DNA of 64,000 bases from Croceivirga lutea (GCF_014235875.1 NZ_JACJUK010000010.1:1-64000), one strand, 5' to 3'. Positions 6,920 to 17,636 are shown, counted from the first letter of the stretch. The notes: generated from the letters alone by a model not told the origin. A program made the numbers and translations.

Positions 6920-9322
6920 TTATTTTGAAGAAATTTTTACTGAAGTTTCTAATTCACCCCTTTTACCATTAGAAGTGAATACTTTAGCATCAATCTCTAT
7001 AGTTTCAACCCCGTCTGGAATAACCACTTCAAAAGCAGTTTTACCATTCTCATCTGTTAGTAATTTAGGATTCCAGAAAAGTGTTGATGAATTCTTTAAA
7101 GAGTTTTGAGAAAAGCTATTGTTTGAAAAAGAAATCCTTGGTTGAAAACCTTCCATAGTTAACTGAGCGTCTTTTCTATCAATAAAGTCTTTTGAATAGG
7201 CTCCATTTTTGGTATAGATAAGAATTACACCACCAGCTCCCCTGGTTCCATAAATAGCCGCATTAGGGCCAAATAAAAATTCAATGCGCTCTACATCAAT
7301 ATACGGTACTATATCCATTACCTGAGCCAAACCACTTCTATTCTGGCCGAATGTAACGCCTTGATTATTGCCATTAGCAACTGAAATAGCTCCGACACCT
7401 ACACCTGATTGATTTAAAGGAAAACCATCAATAACCCATAAAATAGGACCTGCAAAAGCTTTAGCTGGTAAAGATAATGTAGGGTTTAAATCCCCCAGAC
7501 CTGTCACATAAACTCCAGGAACTCCTAGAAATAATTGAGGTAATGTTTTTGGTCTTTCTGGGTCTTGGTAAACAACATTATCTGGTTCAATACCATACAC
7601 GGAAGGAGAGGTATTAGCTAATTTTTGTTGTTCAACCAGAACTACCTCGTCTAATTCCACCAAATTATTGGGTTTATCATTAGCGTCGAATGCGGACATC
7701 TTAAATTGAGGAACTAAAGCTTTAGTACTTTTTACTTTTTTATTTTTTACAACTTTCTTGAGTTGGTCATTAATAACCAGTTCAGGAATCTCAAAATTAT
7801 ATGGTATTACCTTTACTAGCTTTTCTTTAGTATCGTCTCCTGGGGTTCTAAATGTTAGTGTCAACTCCCCTTCTAAATCTATACCTTCAACAGTAAAAAG
7901 GCCATTTTCATTTGTTTTAGCTTCAAAAATTTTCAACTGATTACCATTATCAATGGCAACTTGTAGGATTTTATTACTTAACAATTCATTTTCTAAATTA
8001 TAGGCTTGCCCATAAAAGTCTAATCCATTTTGAAAAGAATAACTAATTTGGTCTGGTATAGTTATTACTTCTTGCGTTTTGTATAAAGCTTGAGTTTTGT
8101 CTGCAAGTAATCGCAAATCAGTTAAATAATTCTGTTGTCTTTGATTAAGTTTTCGTACGGTATTTTTTTGAGTAACATCATTAACTACCAAAGACACATC
8201 CGTTGTTACTGGATTTGACTTATCATCTTCGAGATTGAGTTCGTAGGTAATAGTTGTATTATTGTTTTCTGAACTACGTTTTAGTTCATTTACGCTTATG
8301 TTAACCTCGTTCTTTTCTAAATAAACTGACCGTTCTGCCCAAATTTGATTATAATTATCTGTTATTTGAAGTGTAAGTAATCCAGAGGGTAATACATTTT
8401 TATTAACTTCAATTACCATCGCTTTTTCATCAGCTATGTTAAAACTCTGTTTAAAATAAGTTCTAGTTTGTTTTTTAGCAATTAAATAAAATTCTTGATT
8501 TTCTTGTACTTGCTTAGCCAGAACTTGAATTGAAATTTTATCTTCTTTAATAGTGTTTACTTGCAACACAAGACCAAATGGCACTGCTTTAGGTAATGCT
8601 AATTGATTTCCATTATTCAATTTCAAATAATAGCTTTTTTCTTTTTTGGGGATAAAGGTAAAGCTAGCTAAGCCAGCATCATAACTGAGAACTTCGGTTA
8701 TTTTATTACCTGTTTCATCAATAATCTTACCACTTAAATCTTGAATACCTGAAGAACTTACAATTCCCCTATTTTCTACATCTACTATAAAATTGTCACC
8801 TTCAGGGGAAATCAAAATTTCATTAGAAATATTAACATCCTTAAATTTATCTATTGCTATGTTAATAGCCATGGTTGGTAGATAGTGCTCGCCATAATTT
8901 AACATCCAACGGGTATATGCTCTTAAATAGTGGCGACCTTCGATTACTTTTTTTGGTATTAGTATCTCACCTGAAGCACTACCGTTTACTATTTTGTGAT
9001 ATTGGCTAGTAAGCAATTGTCCATTTTCCTTCAAAATTTCAACTTTTAAGACATTACTTACTGAATATTTTAAAGCTTCTGGACCTGTAGCAATATTAGC
9101 CTTGAAAAGAATAACATCTTTGGGTTTAAAATCTGTATCATTTACATGTAAAAAGACTTTTTCTTGCCAATTTTGAAGAGAATCTCTAGCACTAATCTGC
9201 AAATCATTTTCATAATCAAAATCTGAAAATGGTTTAATTGGTTTTGGACCAAAATCTTGAGAATTGGTATAATCAATAATTAGAATAAAAAACAAAACAG
9301 ATAGAAGCATACTCTTTTTCAT
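6920..9322 (-). CDS. TonB-plug-domain surface protein without a beta-barrel
   Basis: A protein of 800 residues with an N-terminal signal peptide (MKKSMLLSVLFFILIIDYTNS). Residues 45-330 look like macroglobulin-type beta domains (FLHVNDTDFKPKDVILFKA). A carboxypeptidase-regulatory-like segment lies near 435-500. Residues 588-706 form a clear TonB-receptor plug domain (PGVYVTGLGDLNPTLS, WVIDGFPLN, VERIEFLFGPNAAIYGTRG, GGVILIYTKNG). Only about 90 residues follow, a beta-rich tail with FWNPKLLTDENGKTAFEV, so there is no outer-membrane barrel. It is probably periplasmic or outer-membrane associated. It is monocistronic, with tRNA genes downstream. Confidence 0.8.
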   Translation of the reverse strand: MKKSMLLSVLFFILIIDYTNSQDFGPKPIKPFSDFDYENDLQISARDSLQNWQEKVFLHVNDTDFKPKDVILFKANIATGPEALKYSVSNVLKVEILKENGQLLTSQYHKIVNGSASGEILIPKKVIEGRHYLRAYTRWMLNYGEHYLPTMAINIAIDKFKDVNISNEILISPEGDNFIVDVENRGIVSSSGIQDLSGKIIDETGNKITEVLSYDAGLASFTFIPKKEKSYYLKLNNGNQLALPKAVPFGLVLQVNTIKEDKISIQVLAKQVQENQEFYLIAKKQTRTYFKQSFNIADEKAMVIEVNKNVLPSGLLTLQITDNYNQIWAERSVYLEKNEVNISVNELKRSSENNNTTITYELNLEDDKSNPVTTDVSLVVNDVTQKNTVRKLNQRQQNYLTDLRLLADKTQALYKTQEVITIPDQISYSFQNGLDFYGQAYNLENELLSNKILQVAIDNGNQLKIFEAKTNENGLFTVEGIDLEGELTLTFRTPGDDTKEKLVKVIPYNFEIPELVINDQLKKVVKNKKVKSTKALVPQFKMSAFDANDKPNNLVELDEVVLVEQQKLANTSPSVYGIEPDNVVYQDPERPKTLPQLFLGVPGVYVTGLGDLNPTLSLPAKAFAGPILWVIDGFPLNQSGVGVGAISVANGNNQGVTFGQNRSGLAQVMDIVPYIDVERIEFLFGPNAAIYGTRGAGGVILIYTKNGAYSKDFIDRKDAQLTMEGFQPRISFSNNSFSQNSLKNSSTLFWNPKLLTDENGKTAFEVVIPDGVETIEIDAKVFTSNGKRGELETSVKISSK

Positions 9323-9418
9323 AGCAAAACTTTTAAATATAATAGTAATACTTTTAAAGCAACTAAAGTTAGTTTATTATATTTTTTACAACTATCTGCT
9401 TATCAAATTTTTAACAGA

Positions 9419-11458
9419 TTACTCAGGATATTCAACTCTTAGGTGATAGATATTGATGAGTTTTTGCTTTAATACCTTTTTAACGGCTTCAATCTCTTTA
9501 AGGGTAATATTAGCGTTGAGAAACTGATCAGCATCCATTTGAGATTTTACAATCTTTTCCACAAAATCATCTATAATTTGACTGTTAGGCGATGTTAAAC
9601 TTTTTGAAGCCGCTTCTACTGCGTCAGCCATCATTAAAATGGCCGTTTCTCTAGAAAATGGTGGAGGACCAGGATATCTAAACTCTTCTTCATTGACCTC
9701 ATCTCCAACTAAATCTTTTTGTTTTTTGTAGAAATAATACACCAAAGATGTTCCGTGATGTGTTCGTAAAAAGTCGATTACGCGATCTGGAACATTATTT
9801 TTTCGAGCTAGTTCTATACCTTTAATAACATGATCTATAATGATTTTAGCACTTTCCTTTGGTGGTAAATCATCGTGTGGATTAATATTAGTGATTTGGT
9901 TTTCTGTAAAATAAGTTGGATTAAACATTTTACCAATGTCATGATATAATGCTCCTACACGAACCAACATACCGTTGGCCCCAATCTGATTTGCAGCTGC
10001 TTCAGCAAGATTAGCTACTTGTAACGAATGATGAAATGTACCTGGGGCTTTATCAGACAATTCCTTTAAAAGTTTAGAGTTGGTATCCGATAATTCTAAA
10101 AGAGAAACGTCTGAAACAAGACCAAAAAGCTTTTCATAAATATATATTAAAGGAAAAGAAGCTAGCAGTAATAACCCGTTAAGCATAAAATAGGCGAAAT
10201 TTTGCCATTTTATATTAGTTACTCCTCCTTCGTTTATAATGTAAAATGCAAAATAACCTAAAATATAAATCGCTGTAATCTGAGAAACAGAAATAAATAA
10301 ATTAGCTCTTTTGTGGGCTTCAGAAATGGTTAAAATAGTTACTATACCAGCAATTATTTGTAATAAAATAAATTCAAAACTGTTAGGTACAATAAATCCT
10401 AAGATAAGCACCGTAAGTACATGCGCAAAAAGACCTAAGCGTGCGTCAAAAAAGTTTTTTAGAATTAACGGTAAAATACAGAGTGGTACAGCATACACAT
10501 AATTATCATCTGTTTTAACAACTAAGGTAGTAATGAAAACCATCAATAAAATGTTCACAAATATGAAGGTTACCTTATTGTTATCTTCAAAAATTTCTTG
10601 TCGGTATCTCTTTAAAAATAGAAATAGCATTATTAATACTAAGGCTACCAATAAAGTGTAACCAAAAACAATGAAATAGGTATTATTGCCCTGCCACAAA
10701 TCAGATTCAAATTGGCTTTTTAGCGAGTTTAATTTTTTGAGTTTTAAACCTTCTACTACCTCTCCTCTACCAATAATTAAATCGCCACTTCTAACTTGTC
10801 CTCTGGTTGTAGACACTTGAGCTAAAGCACCATTCAATTCGTTTTCAGTAAGTTCTTGGTCGTAGTAAACATTAGGTACAATTACCAGCTCTAAAGTATC
10901 TAAAAGCTCTGTTGCAAAAGGTATTGAGGATTCAGACAACTCTTTATTTAAAAGAGATTTTGCTTCAGAAATGGTAAAAATATTAGTTCCAGAAATTTCT
11001 TCAGCCGTGTTTAGTTTTACTAATTTTAATCTAGATTTTGTAATCTGATTTTCTACTACACCCTGGTCATATAAAGTAGCTAGCAGTTGTGTTCCTTTTT
11101 CAATTAAACTAGTCCTTTCTGCATTACTTAAACTATTGTATTGCTCTGAATTATTTAGTGTAGATATGAACTCGTTTTTTACGGTTTGTACTACATCTTG
11201 CTTGTATTGGTAATACGGCAACTTTTCTTCCCTTAGCTGAGATTTTTCTAACTCAACCTCTTCAGCAGATTTAGAAATTGCAAAGTCAAATGGTGCCATT
11301 AAATTCTCATACTGCCAAGACCTACCCTTCTGAAACTCGTATTTAAATTTGCTTCCTTTAGGAAATAAGTAAACAATTAGCGCTACTGAAAGCACATATA
11401 AGAAGTACTTATAATAATTGGATTGGTTCTTGTAAAAATTATCAAGTTGGTTTGACAT
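9419..11458 (-). CDS. 7TM-HD family phosphohydrolase (PgpH-like, probable c-di-AMP phosphodiesterase)
   Basis: A 679-residue protein. It begins with one transmembrane helix (YFLYVLSVALIVYLF), followed by an extracytoplasmic 7TMR-HDED-type domain (about 45-265). Seven hydrophobic helices span about 265-460. The cytosolic HD domain carries FHHSLQVANLAEAAA and ALYHDIGKM with metal-binding His and Asp, then THHGTSLVYYF. This is the arrangement of Listeria PgpH, which hydrolyses c-di-AMP to pApA. The start was set at the ATG at 11458 rather than a TTG 21 bp upstream. It is divergent from the thiolase gene. Confidence 0.9.
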   Translation of the reverse strand: MSNQLDNFYKNQSNYYKYFLYVLSVALIVYLFPKGSKFKYEFQKGRSWQYENLMAPFDFAISKSAEEVELEKSQLREEKLPYYQYKQDVVQTVKNEFISTLNNSEQYNSLSNAERTSLIEKGTQLLATLYDQGVVENQITKSRLKLVKLNTAEEISGTNIFTISEAKSLLNKELSESSIPFATELLDTLELVIVPNVYYDQELTENELNGALAQVSTTRGQVRSGDLIIGRGEVVEGLKLKKLNSLKSQFESDLWQGNNTYFIVFGYTLLVALVLIMLFLFLKRYRQEIFEDNNKVTFIFVNILLMVFITTLVVKTDDNYVYAVPLCILPLILKNFFDARLGLFAHVLTVLILGFIVPNSFEFILLQIIAGIVTILTISEAHKRANLFISVSQITAIYILGYFAFYIINEGGVTNIKWQNFAYFMLNGLLLLASFPLIYIYEKLFGLVSDVSLLELSDTNSKLLKELSDKAPGTFHHSLQVANLAEAAANQIGANGMLVRVGALYHDIGKMFNPTYFTENQITNINPHDDLPPKESAKIIIDHVIKGIELARKNNVPDRVIDFLRTHHGTSLVYYFYKKQKDLVGDEVNEEEFRYPGPPPFSRETAILMMADAVEAASKSLTSPNSQIIDDFVEKIVKSQMDADQFLNANITLKEIEAVKKVLKQKLINIYHLRVEYPE

Positions 11459-11569
11459 TAGCTTTGTGTAGAATTCCAAAAATAGAAAATATTGCCTTTA
11501 CCCTAAGTTTTGTGTCTACAAGATGCCGTTAATAATTAGTATTTTCGCAAGTATTAAAGATTTTATTTT

Positions 11570-12745
11570 ATGAATGAAGTTGTAATTGTTTCTGCGGTTC
11601 GAACTCCAATAGGAAGCTTTTTAGGTAGTCTATCTTCAGTAGAAGCCACTAAATTAGGTAGTGTAGCTATAAAAGGAGCTCTAGATAAAGCTGGTGTTAA
11701 ACCCGAAATGGTTGATGAAGTTTTAATGGGTAACGTAGTTCAAGCTGGTACTGGACAAGCACCTGCCAGACAAGCTGCTTTAGGTGCAGGAATTCCAGAT
11801 ACAGTTCCGTGTACTACCATTAATAAAGTATGTGCGTCTGGAATGAAATCTGTAATGCAGGCTGCCCAATCTATTGCGCTCGGCGATAGTTCAATTGTTG
11901 TAGCTGGAGGCATGGAAAACATGAGTTTAATACCACATTATGTTCATATGAGAAATGGACATAAATTTGGTCCTACGCAGCTTATTGATGGTATGCAGAA
12001 AGATGGTTTAGTAGACGCTTATGACCAAAATGCGATGGGTGTTTGTGCTGACCTTTGTGCCACTGAACATAATTTTTCTAGAGAAGACCAAGATGAGTTC
12101 GCTATTCAATCTTACAAACGTTCAGCAGAGGCTTGGGCACAGGGTAAATTTAAAGATGAGGTTGTACCAGTAGCTGTTCCACAGCGTAGAGGGGAACCCT
12201 TGGTTATTAGTGAAGACGAAGAATTTAAAAACGTTAAACTAGAAAAGATTCCAAATTTACGCCCAGCTTTTACGAAAGAAGGTACTGTTACTGCAGCTAA
12301 CGCCTCTACCATAAATGACGGTGCTGCAGCTTTAGTTTTAATGAGTGCAGCCAAAGCAGAAGAATTAAACATAACACCTTTAGCTAAGATTTTGAGTTAT
12401 GCAGATGCTGCCCAAGAACCCAAATGGTTTACTACAGCTCCTGCAAAAGCATTACCAAAAGCCTTAGCCAAAGCCAATCTAGCAATAGACCAAGTAGATT
12501 TCTTTGAATTTAATGAAGCTTTTTCTGTGGTAGGCTTAGCTAACATGAAATTATTAGGCCTTACAGATAATAATGTGAATGTGAATGGTGGAGCGGTATC
12601 GTTGGGGCATCCATTAGGTTGTTCTGGAGCACGTATACTAGTTACACTTTTACATGTTTTAAAACAACAAAGTGCAAAAACTGGAGCTGCTGCAATTTGT
12701 AATGGAGGTGGTGGAGCATCTGCAATAGTTGTAGAGGCTAATTAA
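11570..12745 (+). CDS. Acetyl-CoA C-acetyltransferase (thiolase)
   Basis: A 391-residue protein, the normal thiolase length. The nucleophilic cysteine lies in NKVCASGMK (about residue 88), the active-site His in GHPLGCSGAR and the second Cys in CNGGGGASA near the C-terminus. It begins EVVIVSAVRTPIGSFLG, typical of acetoacetyl-CoA thiolases of the AtoB/PhaA/ThlA type. The reaction is condensation of two acetyl-CoA to acetoacetyl-CoA or the reverse. Whether it serves catabolism or biosynthesis cannot be told; no other acyl-CoA genes are beside it. The next gene follows after 14 bp. Confidence 0.93.
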   Translation: MNEVVIVSAVRTPIGSFLGSLSSVEATKLGSVAIKGALDKAGVKPEMVDEVLMGNVVQAGTGQAPARQAALGAGIPDTVPCTTINKVCASGMKSVMQAAQSIALGDSSIVVAGGMENMSLIPHYVHMRNGHKFGPTQLIDGMQKDGLVDAYDQNAMGVCADLCATEHNFSREDQDEFAIQSYKRSAEAWAQGKFKDEVVPVAVPQRRGEPLVISEDEEFKNVKLEKIPNLRPAFTKEGTVTAANASTINDGAAALVLMSAAKAEELNITPLAKILSYADAAQEPKWFTTAPAKALPKALAKANLAIDQVDFFEFNEAFSVVGLANMKLLGLTDNNVNVNGGAVSLGHPLGCSGARILVTLLHVLKQQSAKTGAAAICNGGGGASAIVVEAN

Positions 12746-12759
12746 AAGTAAGCCTATTA

Positions 12760-13518
12760 ATGCAATTTGGAATTTGTCATCTAAGTGCTGTTCCTGTTAG
12801 GGAAAACGCTGATAATTTGTCTGCTATGCAATCGCAACTTTTATACGGCGATTGTTTTAAGATTAAAGAATCACGTAAATTTTGGAGTAGAGTAGAAACT
12901 TTAAATGATAAGTTTGAAGGTTGGGTTTTAAACAATCAATTTAGAGTTTTAACAGAAGATGAATACGCCAGTATTATTGAAAATAAAAATATATGTTTTA
13001 ATGGTGATTTAGTGTCCTATGTAAGTGACGAAAGCGAAGAATTAATTGCTATTCCGTTAGGTGCTAATATTGGGTTCTGTGAAATTTTTCAACATCTATT
13101 TGAAGGCCAACAACATCTTATAAAAAAATCACTTAGAAATAGTTTAGTTGACACAGCTATACTCTATTTAAATAGCCCATTTGTATTAGGTGGAAAAACT
13201 CCTTTTGGCATTGACCCTAGTGGTTTTACTCAAATGATCTATAAAATGCATGGTATTATGCTTTTCAGAACAATTGAACAGCAAGCAACACAAGGTTATC
13301 CATTAAGTTTTATAGAGGAAAGTGAACCTGGAGATTTAGCCTTTTTTGATGATAAAGATGGTGTAATTGACCATGTTGGTATGTTACTCCAAAATAACTA
13401 TATCATACACGTTCACGAAAAAGTTAGAATAGACCGTATTGATCATACTGGAATATTTAATACTGAAGAACGCATGTATTCTCATAAGTTACGTGTAATT
13501 AAGAAAATAATAGAATAA
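12760..13518 (+). CDS. NlpC/P60 (C40) fold protein with SH3-like N-terminus, catalytic Cys replaced
   Basis: A protein of 252 residues. Residues 1-75 form a bacterial SH3-like domain (SAVPVRENADNLSAMQSQLLYG, GWVLNNQFRVL). Residues 120-250 form an NlpC/P60 domain of the kind that cleaves gamma-D-Glu-diaminoacid bonds in peptidoglycan. The second and third catalytic positions are present in IDHVGMLL and YIIHVHEKVRID. The segment that should read DCSGF is FGIDPSGFTQM: residue 153 is Pro (codon CCT at 13216-13218) instead of the nucleophilic Cys. No signal peptide is apparent. It is probably a binding-only pseudoenzyme or non-canonical. It is co-directional with and close to the thiolase gene. 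Confidence 0.85.
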   Translation: MQFGICHLSAVPVRENADNLSAMQSQLLYGDCFKIKESRKFWSRVETLNDKFEGWVLNNQFRVLTEDEYASIIENKNICFNGDLVSYVSDESEELIAIPLGANIGFCEIFQHLFEGQQHLIKKSLRNSLVDTAILYLNSPFVLGGKTPFGIDPSGFTQMIYKMHGIMLFRTIEQQATQGYPLSFIEESEPGDLAFFDDKDGVIDHVGMLLQNNYIIHVHEKVRIDRIDHTGIFNTEERMYSHKLRVIKKIIE

Positions 13519-13520
13519 AA

Positions 13521-13547
13521 AAAACCTGCCAATTGGCAGGTTTTTTT
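13521..13547. terminator. Bidirectional intrinsic terminator
   Basis: A perfect 10-bp stem AAAACCTGCC / GGCAGGTTTT with an AATT loop, A-run on the left and T-run on the right. It sits between the convergent NlpC/P60-type and TPR genes and can serve both strands. Confidence 0.88.
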
Positions 13548-13563
13548 AAAGTGATGGGATAGA

Positions 13564-14814
13564 TTACTCACCCATTAGTTTTTTAATTCTCATAAAGTTC
13601 TCATTATCACCTAATGCACCGTAGATATTTCTTAATTGAGAAAGAATACTAACATCGTCTGGCTTTGACTTTAGGGCGTCTTCAAGAATGGTAGCTCCTT
13701 TTTTGAACAACTCATCTTTTTGAACTTTTAACTCATCATATTTAGCAATATCAGCCCTTTTACTAGACATTGCTAATTCATTCATTTCATCTATTAGCGC
13801 GTTACCCTCATTCACATAAGAAGTTGACAAGTTTAGAGTAGCATTGATATAATCAGGGTCAATTGAAAGAGCTTTCTCATAAGATGCTCTAGCAGCTTCT
13901 AAGTTACCTTGCTCCATTTCAATAACTCCAATATTATAATGTAAGTCAGCATTATCTGGCGCCATAGCAGATGCTTGAGCCATCAATTCTTTGAATTTTA
14001 CTTTATCACCAATAGTGTAGTAAAGGTTTGCTTTGTTTAAAACTAGATTAACATCATCAGGGTTAGTAGCAATAGCATCATCATATGCAGCCAAAGCTTT
14101 TTCATTATCACCTTCTTGTTGATAAATCAAAGCAATGTTCTTGATGATTTCTGGTCTTTTTGAAGGTGTTTTAACTTCTTTTGGGTCTTTGTGGGTACCA
14201 GCTTTAACGTAAAGGTCACGAGTGGTTTTATCCATCTCTTCTTCTTCACCAGTCTCTACGTTAACCGCAGTAAATTTTACATCACTACCATCATAATTAA
14301 GTTCTTTTAACTCATTATAATGTTCCAAAGCTTTAGTATAAGCTTTACCATTTACGGCACTACTAGCAGCGTAATACAAATAGATAGTATCTTGTGGTCG
14401 AAGTTTGTAAGCCATGTACAATTTTTCAGCTCCGCTAGCAAAGTTTTGATTGTTATTATCATCAACTGCAGCATTCACTAAATCAGCAGCAAGCTGGTCT
14501 TTTTTCATTTTTACATCTGAACTGTACTTAGCCTTTCCGCTTGCTTCTTCTATAGCAATAACCTTATTATAAGCGTCAACTGCAGCGTCAAATTCAGAAA
14601 GTTTTGAATTAGCTTCTGCTAAGTTGTAGTAATACTGAGCCTTAATTTTGGCATCAGCGCTTTCAATTAAAGACGCAGCGCCTTGTAATGCAGTTTTTGC
14701 AGAGGCGGCGTCACCACTTTTTAAAGCTTTTTCTGCGGCTTTAATTTCGTTTTTCTGTGCAAAAGCAGTCATTGAGAATGCTATGGCCACCATTATTAAA
14801 ATTCGAGTTTTCAT
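13564..14814 (-). CDS. Exported tetratricopeptide-repeat protein
   Basis: A 416-residue protein with an N-terminal signal peptide (MKTRILIMVAIAFSMTAFAQ). TPR motifs occur at about residues 25-95, 120-170, 215-320 and 330-410, for example AALIYQQEGDNEKALAAYDDA-type and HYNIGVIEMEQGNLEAARASYEKA-type units. TPR proteins act as protein-protein scaffolds; the N-terminal signal places this one in the periplasm or on the outer membrane. It lies 79 bp downstream of gyrA on the same strand, an association I have not tried to interpret functionally. No enzymatic domain is visible. Confidence 0.85.
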   Translation of the reverse strand: MKTRILIMVAIAFSMTAFAQKNEIKAAEKALKSGDAASAKTALQGAASLIESADAKIKAQYYYNLAEANSKLSEFDAAVDAYNKVIAIEEASGKAKYSSDVKMKKDQLAADLVNAAVDDNNNQNFASGAEKLYMAYKLRPQDTIYLYYAASSAVNGKAYTKALEHYNELKELNYDGSDVKFTAVNVETGEEEEMDKTTRDLYVKAGTHKDPKEVKTPSKRPEIIKNIALIYQQEGDNEKALAAYDDAIATNPDDVNLVLNKANLYYTIGDKVKFKELMAQASAMAPDNADLHYNIGVIEMEQGNLEAARASYEKALSIDPDYINATLNLSTSYVNEGNALIDEMNELAMSSKRADIAKYDELKVQKDELFKKGATILEDALKSKPDDVSILSQLRNIYGALGDNENFMRIKKLMGE

Positions 14815-14893
14815 TTTTAAATTTTAAAAGAATTTAGATTATGTTTTTGTTTTTTATTTATTTCGGTTAGGGTTAAGCAATAGCCGTGCCACT

Positions 14894-17380
14894 TTATTCA
14901 TTTACCTCAATATCAAGCAAATCTGTATCATCAACGGCATCTTCATCTTTCATAACCTTAGCTACTGCAGCAATTGAATCTTTATCTTTTAGATTAATAA
15001 GCTTAACACCCTGTGTTGCTCTACCCATTACTCTTAAATCTTCAACACTCATACGAATAGCAATACCAGATTTATTGATAATCATTAAGTCATCAGAATC
15101 GGTTACATTTTTGATGGCCACCAGTTCTCCTGTCTTATCAGTTACCGTAATGGTTTTAACACCTTTACCGCCTCTATTAGTTACGCGATAATCATCTATT
15201 TTAGATCTTTTACCATAACCATTTTCTGACACAACAAGAATATCATCTTCAAAATTGTGAACAGAAACCATACCAACAACCTCGTCATTATCATGCGCAA
15301 GCGTAATTCCACGCACACCAGATGCGTTTCTACCCATAGGTCTGGTTTTACCTTCTTCAAATCTAATGGCCTTACCAGATTTTAGTCCTAAGAAAATCTG
15401 ACTAGTACCTGTTGTAAGTTTAGCTTCTAATAGCTCATCACCATCTTTAATTGTAATGGCATTAATACCATTTTGTCTAGGACGTGAATACTGTTCTAAA
15501 GAAGTTTTCTTAACGGTACCTTTTTTAGTCGCCATTATTACATAGTGACTATTAACATACTCTTCATCTTTTAAATCTTGAGTACAGATAAAGGCTTTAA
15601 CCTTATCGTCTTGTTCAATATTTATAAGATTTTGAATAGCCCTACCTTTTGAAGTTCGACTACCCTCTGGAATTTCATAAACCCGCATCCAGAAACATTT
15701 ACCTTTTTGTGTAAAGAACAACATGTATTGGTGGTTAGTTCCTACAAAAAGATGCTCTAAGAAATCTTCGTTTCTTGTTGAAGAGGCTTTTTGTCCTACC
15801 CCTCCTCTGTTTTGTGTTTTGTATTCTGTAAGTGGTGTTCTTTTTACATAACCAGCATGAGAAATAGTAAGTACTACTTGCTCATCTGGAATCATATCTT
15901 CAATACTCAAATCACCACCTGCAAAGTTTATCTCAGAACGTCTTTCATCACCGTACTTTTCTTTAATCTCAGTAAGTTCGTCTTTGATAATTTGCATTCT
16001 ACGCTCTTCGTTAGCAAGAATATCTTTTAAATCTTCAATAGTTTTTAAAAGTTCTTCGTGCTCTGCTCTTAATTTATCTTGTTCAAGACCGGTTAATTGT
16101 CTTAACCTCATCTCAACAATAGCTTTAGCTTGAATCTCTGTGAGCTTAAAGCGCTCCATCAATTTTTCTCGAGCTTCATCAACATTAGATGAGCCTCTAA
16201 TAATAGCAATTACTTCATCTATATTATCAGAAGCAATTATTAATCCTTCGAGAATATGAGCACGGTCTTCGGCCTTTTTAAGCTCGTATTTTGTTCTACG
16301 TACAACAACTTCGTGTCTATGTTCTACATAGTATTTTATAATCTGTTTTAAGTTTAAGAGCTGTGGTCTGCCGTTAACAAGTGCAATATTGTTAACACTA
16401 AAAGATGATTGAAGTGCTGTGTATTTGTACAGCATGTTCAATACAATATTTGGAATTGCGTCTCTTTTAAGAATGTAAACAATGCGCATACCTTTTCTAT
16501 CAGATTCATCTCTAATAGAAGAAATACCTTCAATTTTTTTATCGTTAACCAAATCAGCCGTTTTCTTAATCATGTCGGCCTTATTAACTTGATAAGGAAT
16601 TTCAGTTACGATGATACACTCTTTGCCTTGAACCTCTTCAATTGTAGCTTTGGCGCGCATTACTACACGACCTCTACCGGTATGAAAAGCTTCTTTAACC
16701 CCATCATATCCATAAATGATACCACCTGTTGGAAAATCTGGTGCTTTAACGTGAGTTATTAACTCATCTATCTCTATATCATTATTGTCTATATAAGCAA
16801 TGGTACCGTCTACGACCTCTGATAAATTATGAGGAGGCATATTAGTAGCCATACCTACAGCAATACCAGAAGCGCCATTTACTAATAAATTAGGCACACG
16901 TGCAGGTAAAACCGTTGGTTCTTCAAGCGAGTCATCAAAATTTAATTGATGGTCTACCGTATCTTTATCGATATCGGCTAACATTTCGTCAGCAATTTTA
17001 CGCATACGTGCTTCAGTATAACGCATTGCTGCAGGGCTATCTCCGTCAACAGAACCAAAGTTACCCTGACCATCAATCAACATATATCTAAGACTCCATT
17101 CTTGAGCCATTCTTACCATGGTATCATATACCGATGTATCACCATGTGGGTGATATTTACCAAGTACCTCACCAACAATTCTTGCAGATTTTTTGTGTGC
17201 GCTTGTTGACCTCACACCTAGTTCGTGCATACCGTAAAGTACACGTCTATGAACAGGTTTTAGTCCATCACGAACATCTGGCAGTGCACGTGACACAATG
17301 ACCGACATTGAATAATCAATGTAAGCCGACTTCATTTCATCATCAATGTTGATGGGTATTAATTTTTCTCCTTCAGCCAT
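14894..17380 (-). CDS. gyrA: DNA gyrase subunit A
   Basis: A protein of 828 residues. The breakage-reunion domain begins with [24 protein letters not shown]. The catalytic tyrosine is in [10 protein letters not shown] and the quinolone-determining region reads [19 protein letters not shown]. The C-terminal DNA-wrapping beta-pinwheel (about 500-815) has the GyrA-box-like segment [12 protein letters not shown]. Together with GyrB it introduces negative supercoils using ATP. The residue equivalent to E. coli Ser83 is Thr here, with the Asp87 equivalent intact. The acidic tail ([12 protein letters not shown]) is usual for the family. It is divergent from clpC across 256 bp. Confidence 0.98.
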   Translation of the reverse strand: MAEGEKLIPINIDDEMKSAYIDYSMSVIVSRALPDVRDGLKPVHRRVLYGMHELGVRSTSAHKKSARIVGEVLGKYHPHGDTSVYDTMVRMAQEWSLRYMLIDGQGNFGSVDGDSPAAMRYTEARMRKIADEMLADIDKDTVDHQLNFDDSLEEPTVLPARVPNLLVNGASGIAVGMATNMPPHNLSEVVDGTIAYIDNNDIEIDELITHVKAPDFPTGGIIYGYDGVKEAFHTGRGRVVMRAKATIEEVQGKECIIVTEIPYQVNKADMIKKTADLVNDKKIEGISSIRDESDRKGMRIVYILKRDAIPNIVLNMLYKYTALQSSFSVNNIALVNGRPQLLNLKQIIKYYVEHRHEVVVRRTKYELKKAEDRAHILEGLIIASDNIDEVIAIIRGSSNVDEAREKLMERFKLTEIQAKAIVEMRLRQLTGLEQDKLRAEHEELLKTIEDLKDILANEERRMQIIKDELTEIKEKYGDERRSEINFAGGDLSIEDMIPDEQVVLTISHAGYVKRTPLTEYKTQNRGGVGQKASSTRNEDFLEHLFVGTNHQYMLFFTQKGKCFWMRVYEIPEGSRTSKGRAIQNLINIEQDDKVKAFICTQDLKDEEYVNSHYVIMATKKGTVKKTSLEQYSRPRQNGINAITIKDGDELLEAKLTTGTSQIFLGLKSGKAIRFEEGKTRPMGRNASGVRGITLAHDNDEVVGMVSVHNFEDDILVVSENGYGKRSKIDDYRVTNRGGKGVKTITVTDKTGELVAIKNVTDSDDLMIINKSGIAIRMSVEDLRVMGRATQGVKLINLKDKDSIAAVAKVMKDEDAVDDTDLLDIEVNE

Positions 17381-17636
17381 ACTGAATACTTATCTCAATT
17401 TTCTAATTAAAATATCATGGCAATATACGGAAAATGGATACTTCGCAGAATTTTACCAAAGAGTTTATTAAAATATTTATCAACATCAATTTGTGAAATT
17501 TTTAGCATATAAATTCGTTAAAATCAAAAGAATACTTCCTTTTTCCGTGAATAATTCAGACTTTGTCGAAAAGGGGTACGGTATTTGGTTAAAACACGTA
17601 TACTTTTATTAATTTTAGTTGCTGAAAGGAATATTT

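Noticed and set aside
17619-17636. TTG start that would lengthen ClpC
   Set aside because: The ATG at 17637 gives the normal ClpC N-terminus ([11 protein letters not shown]); the extra six residues have no family support.
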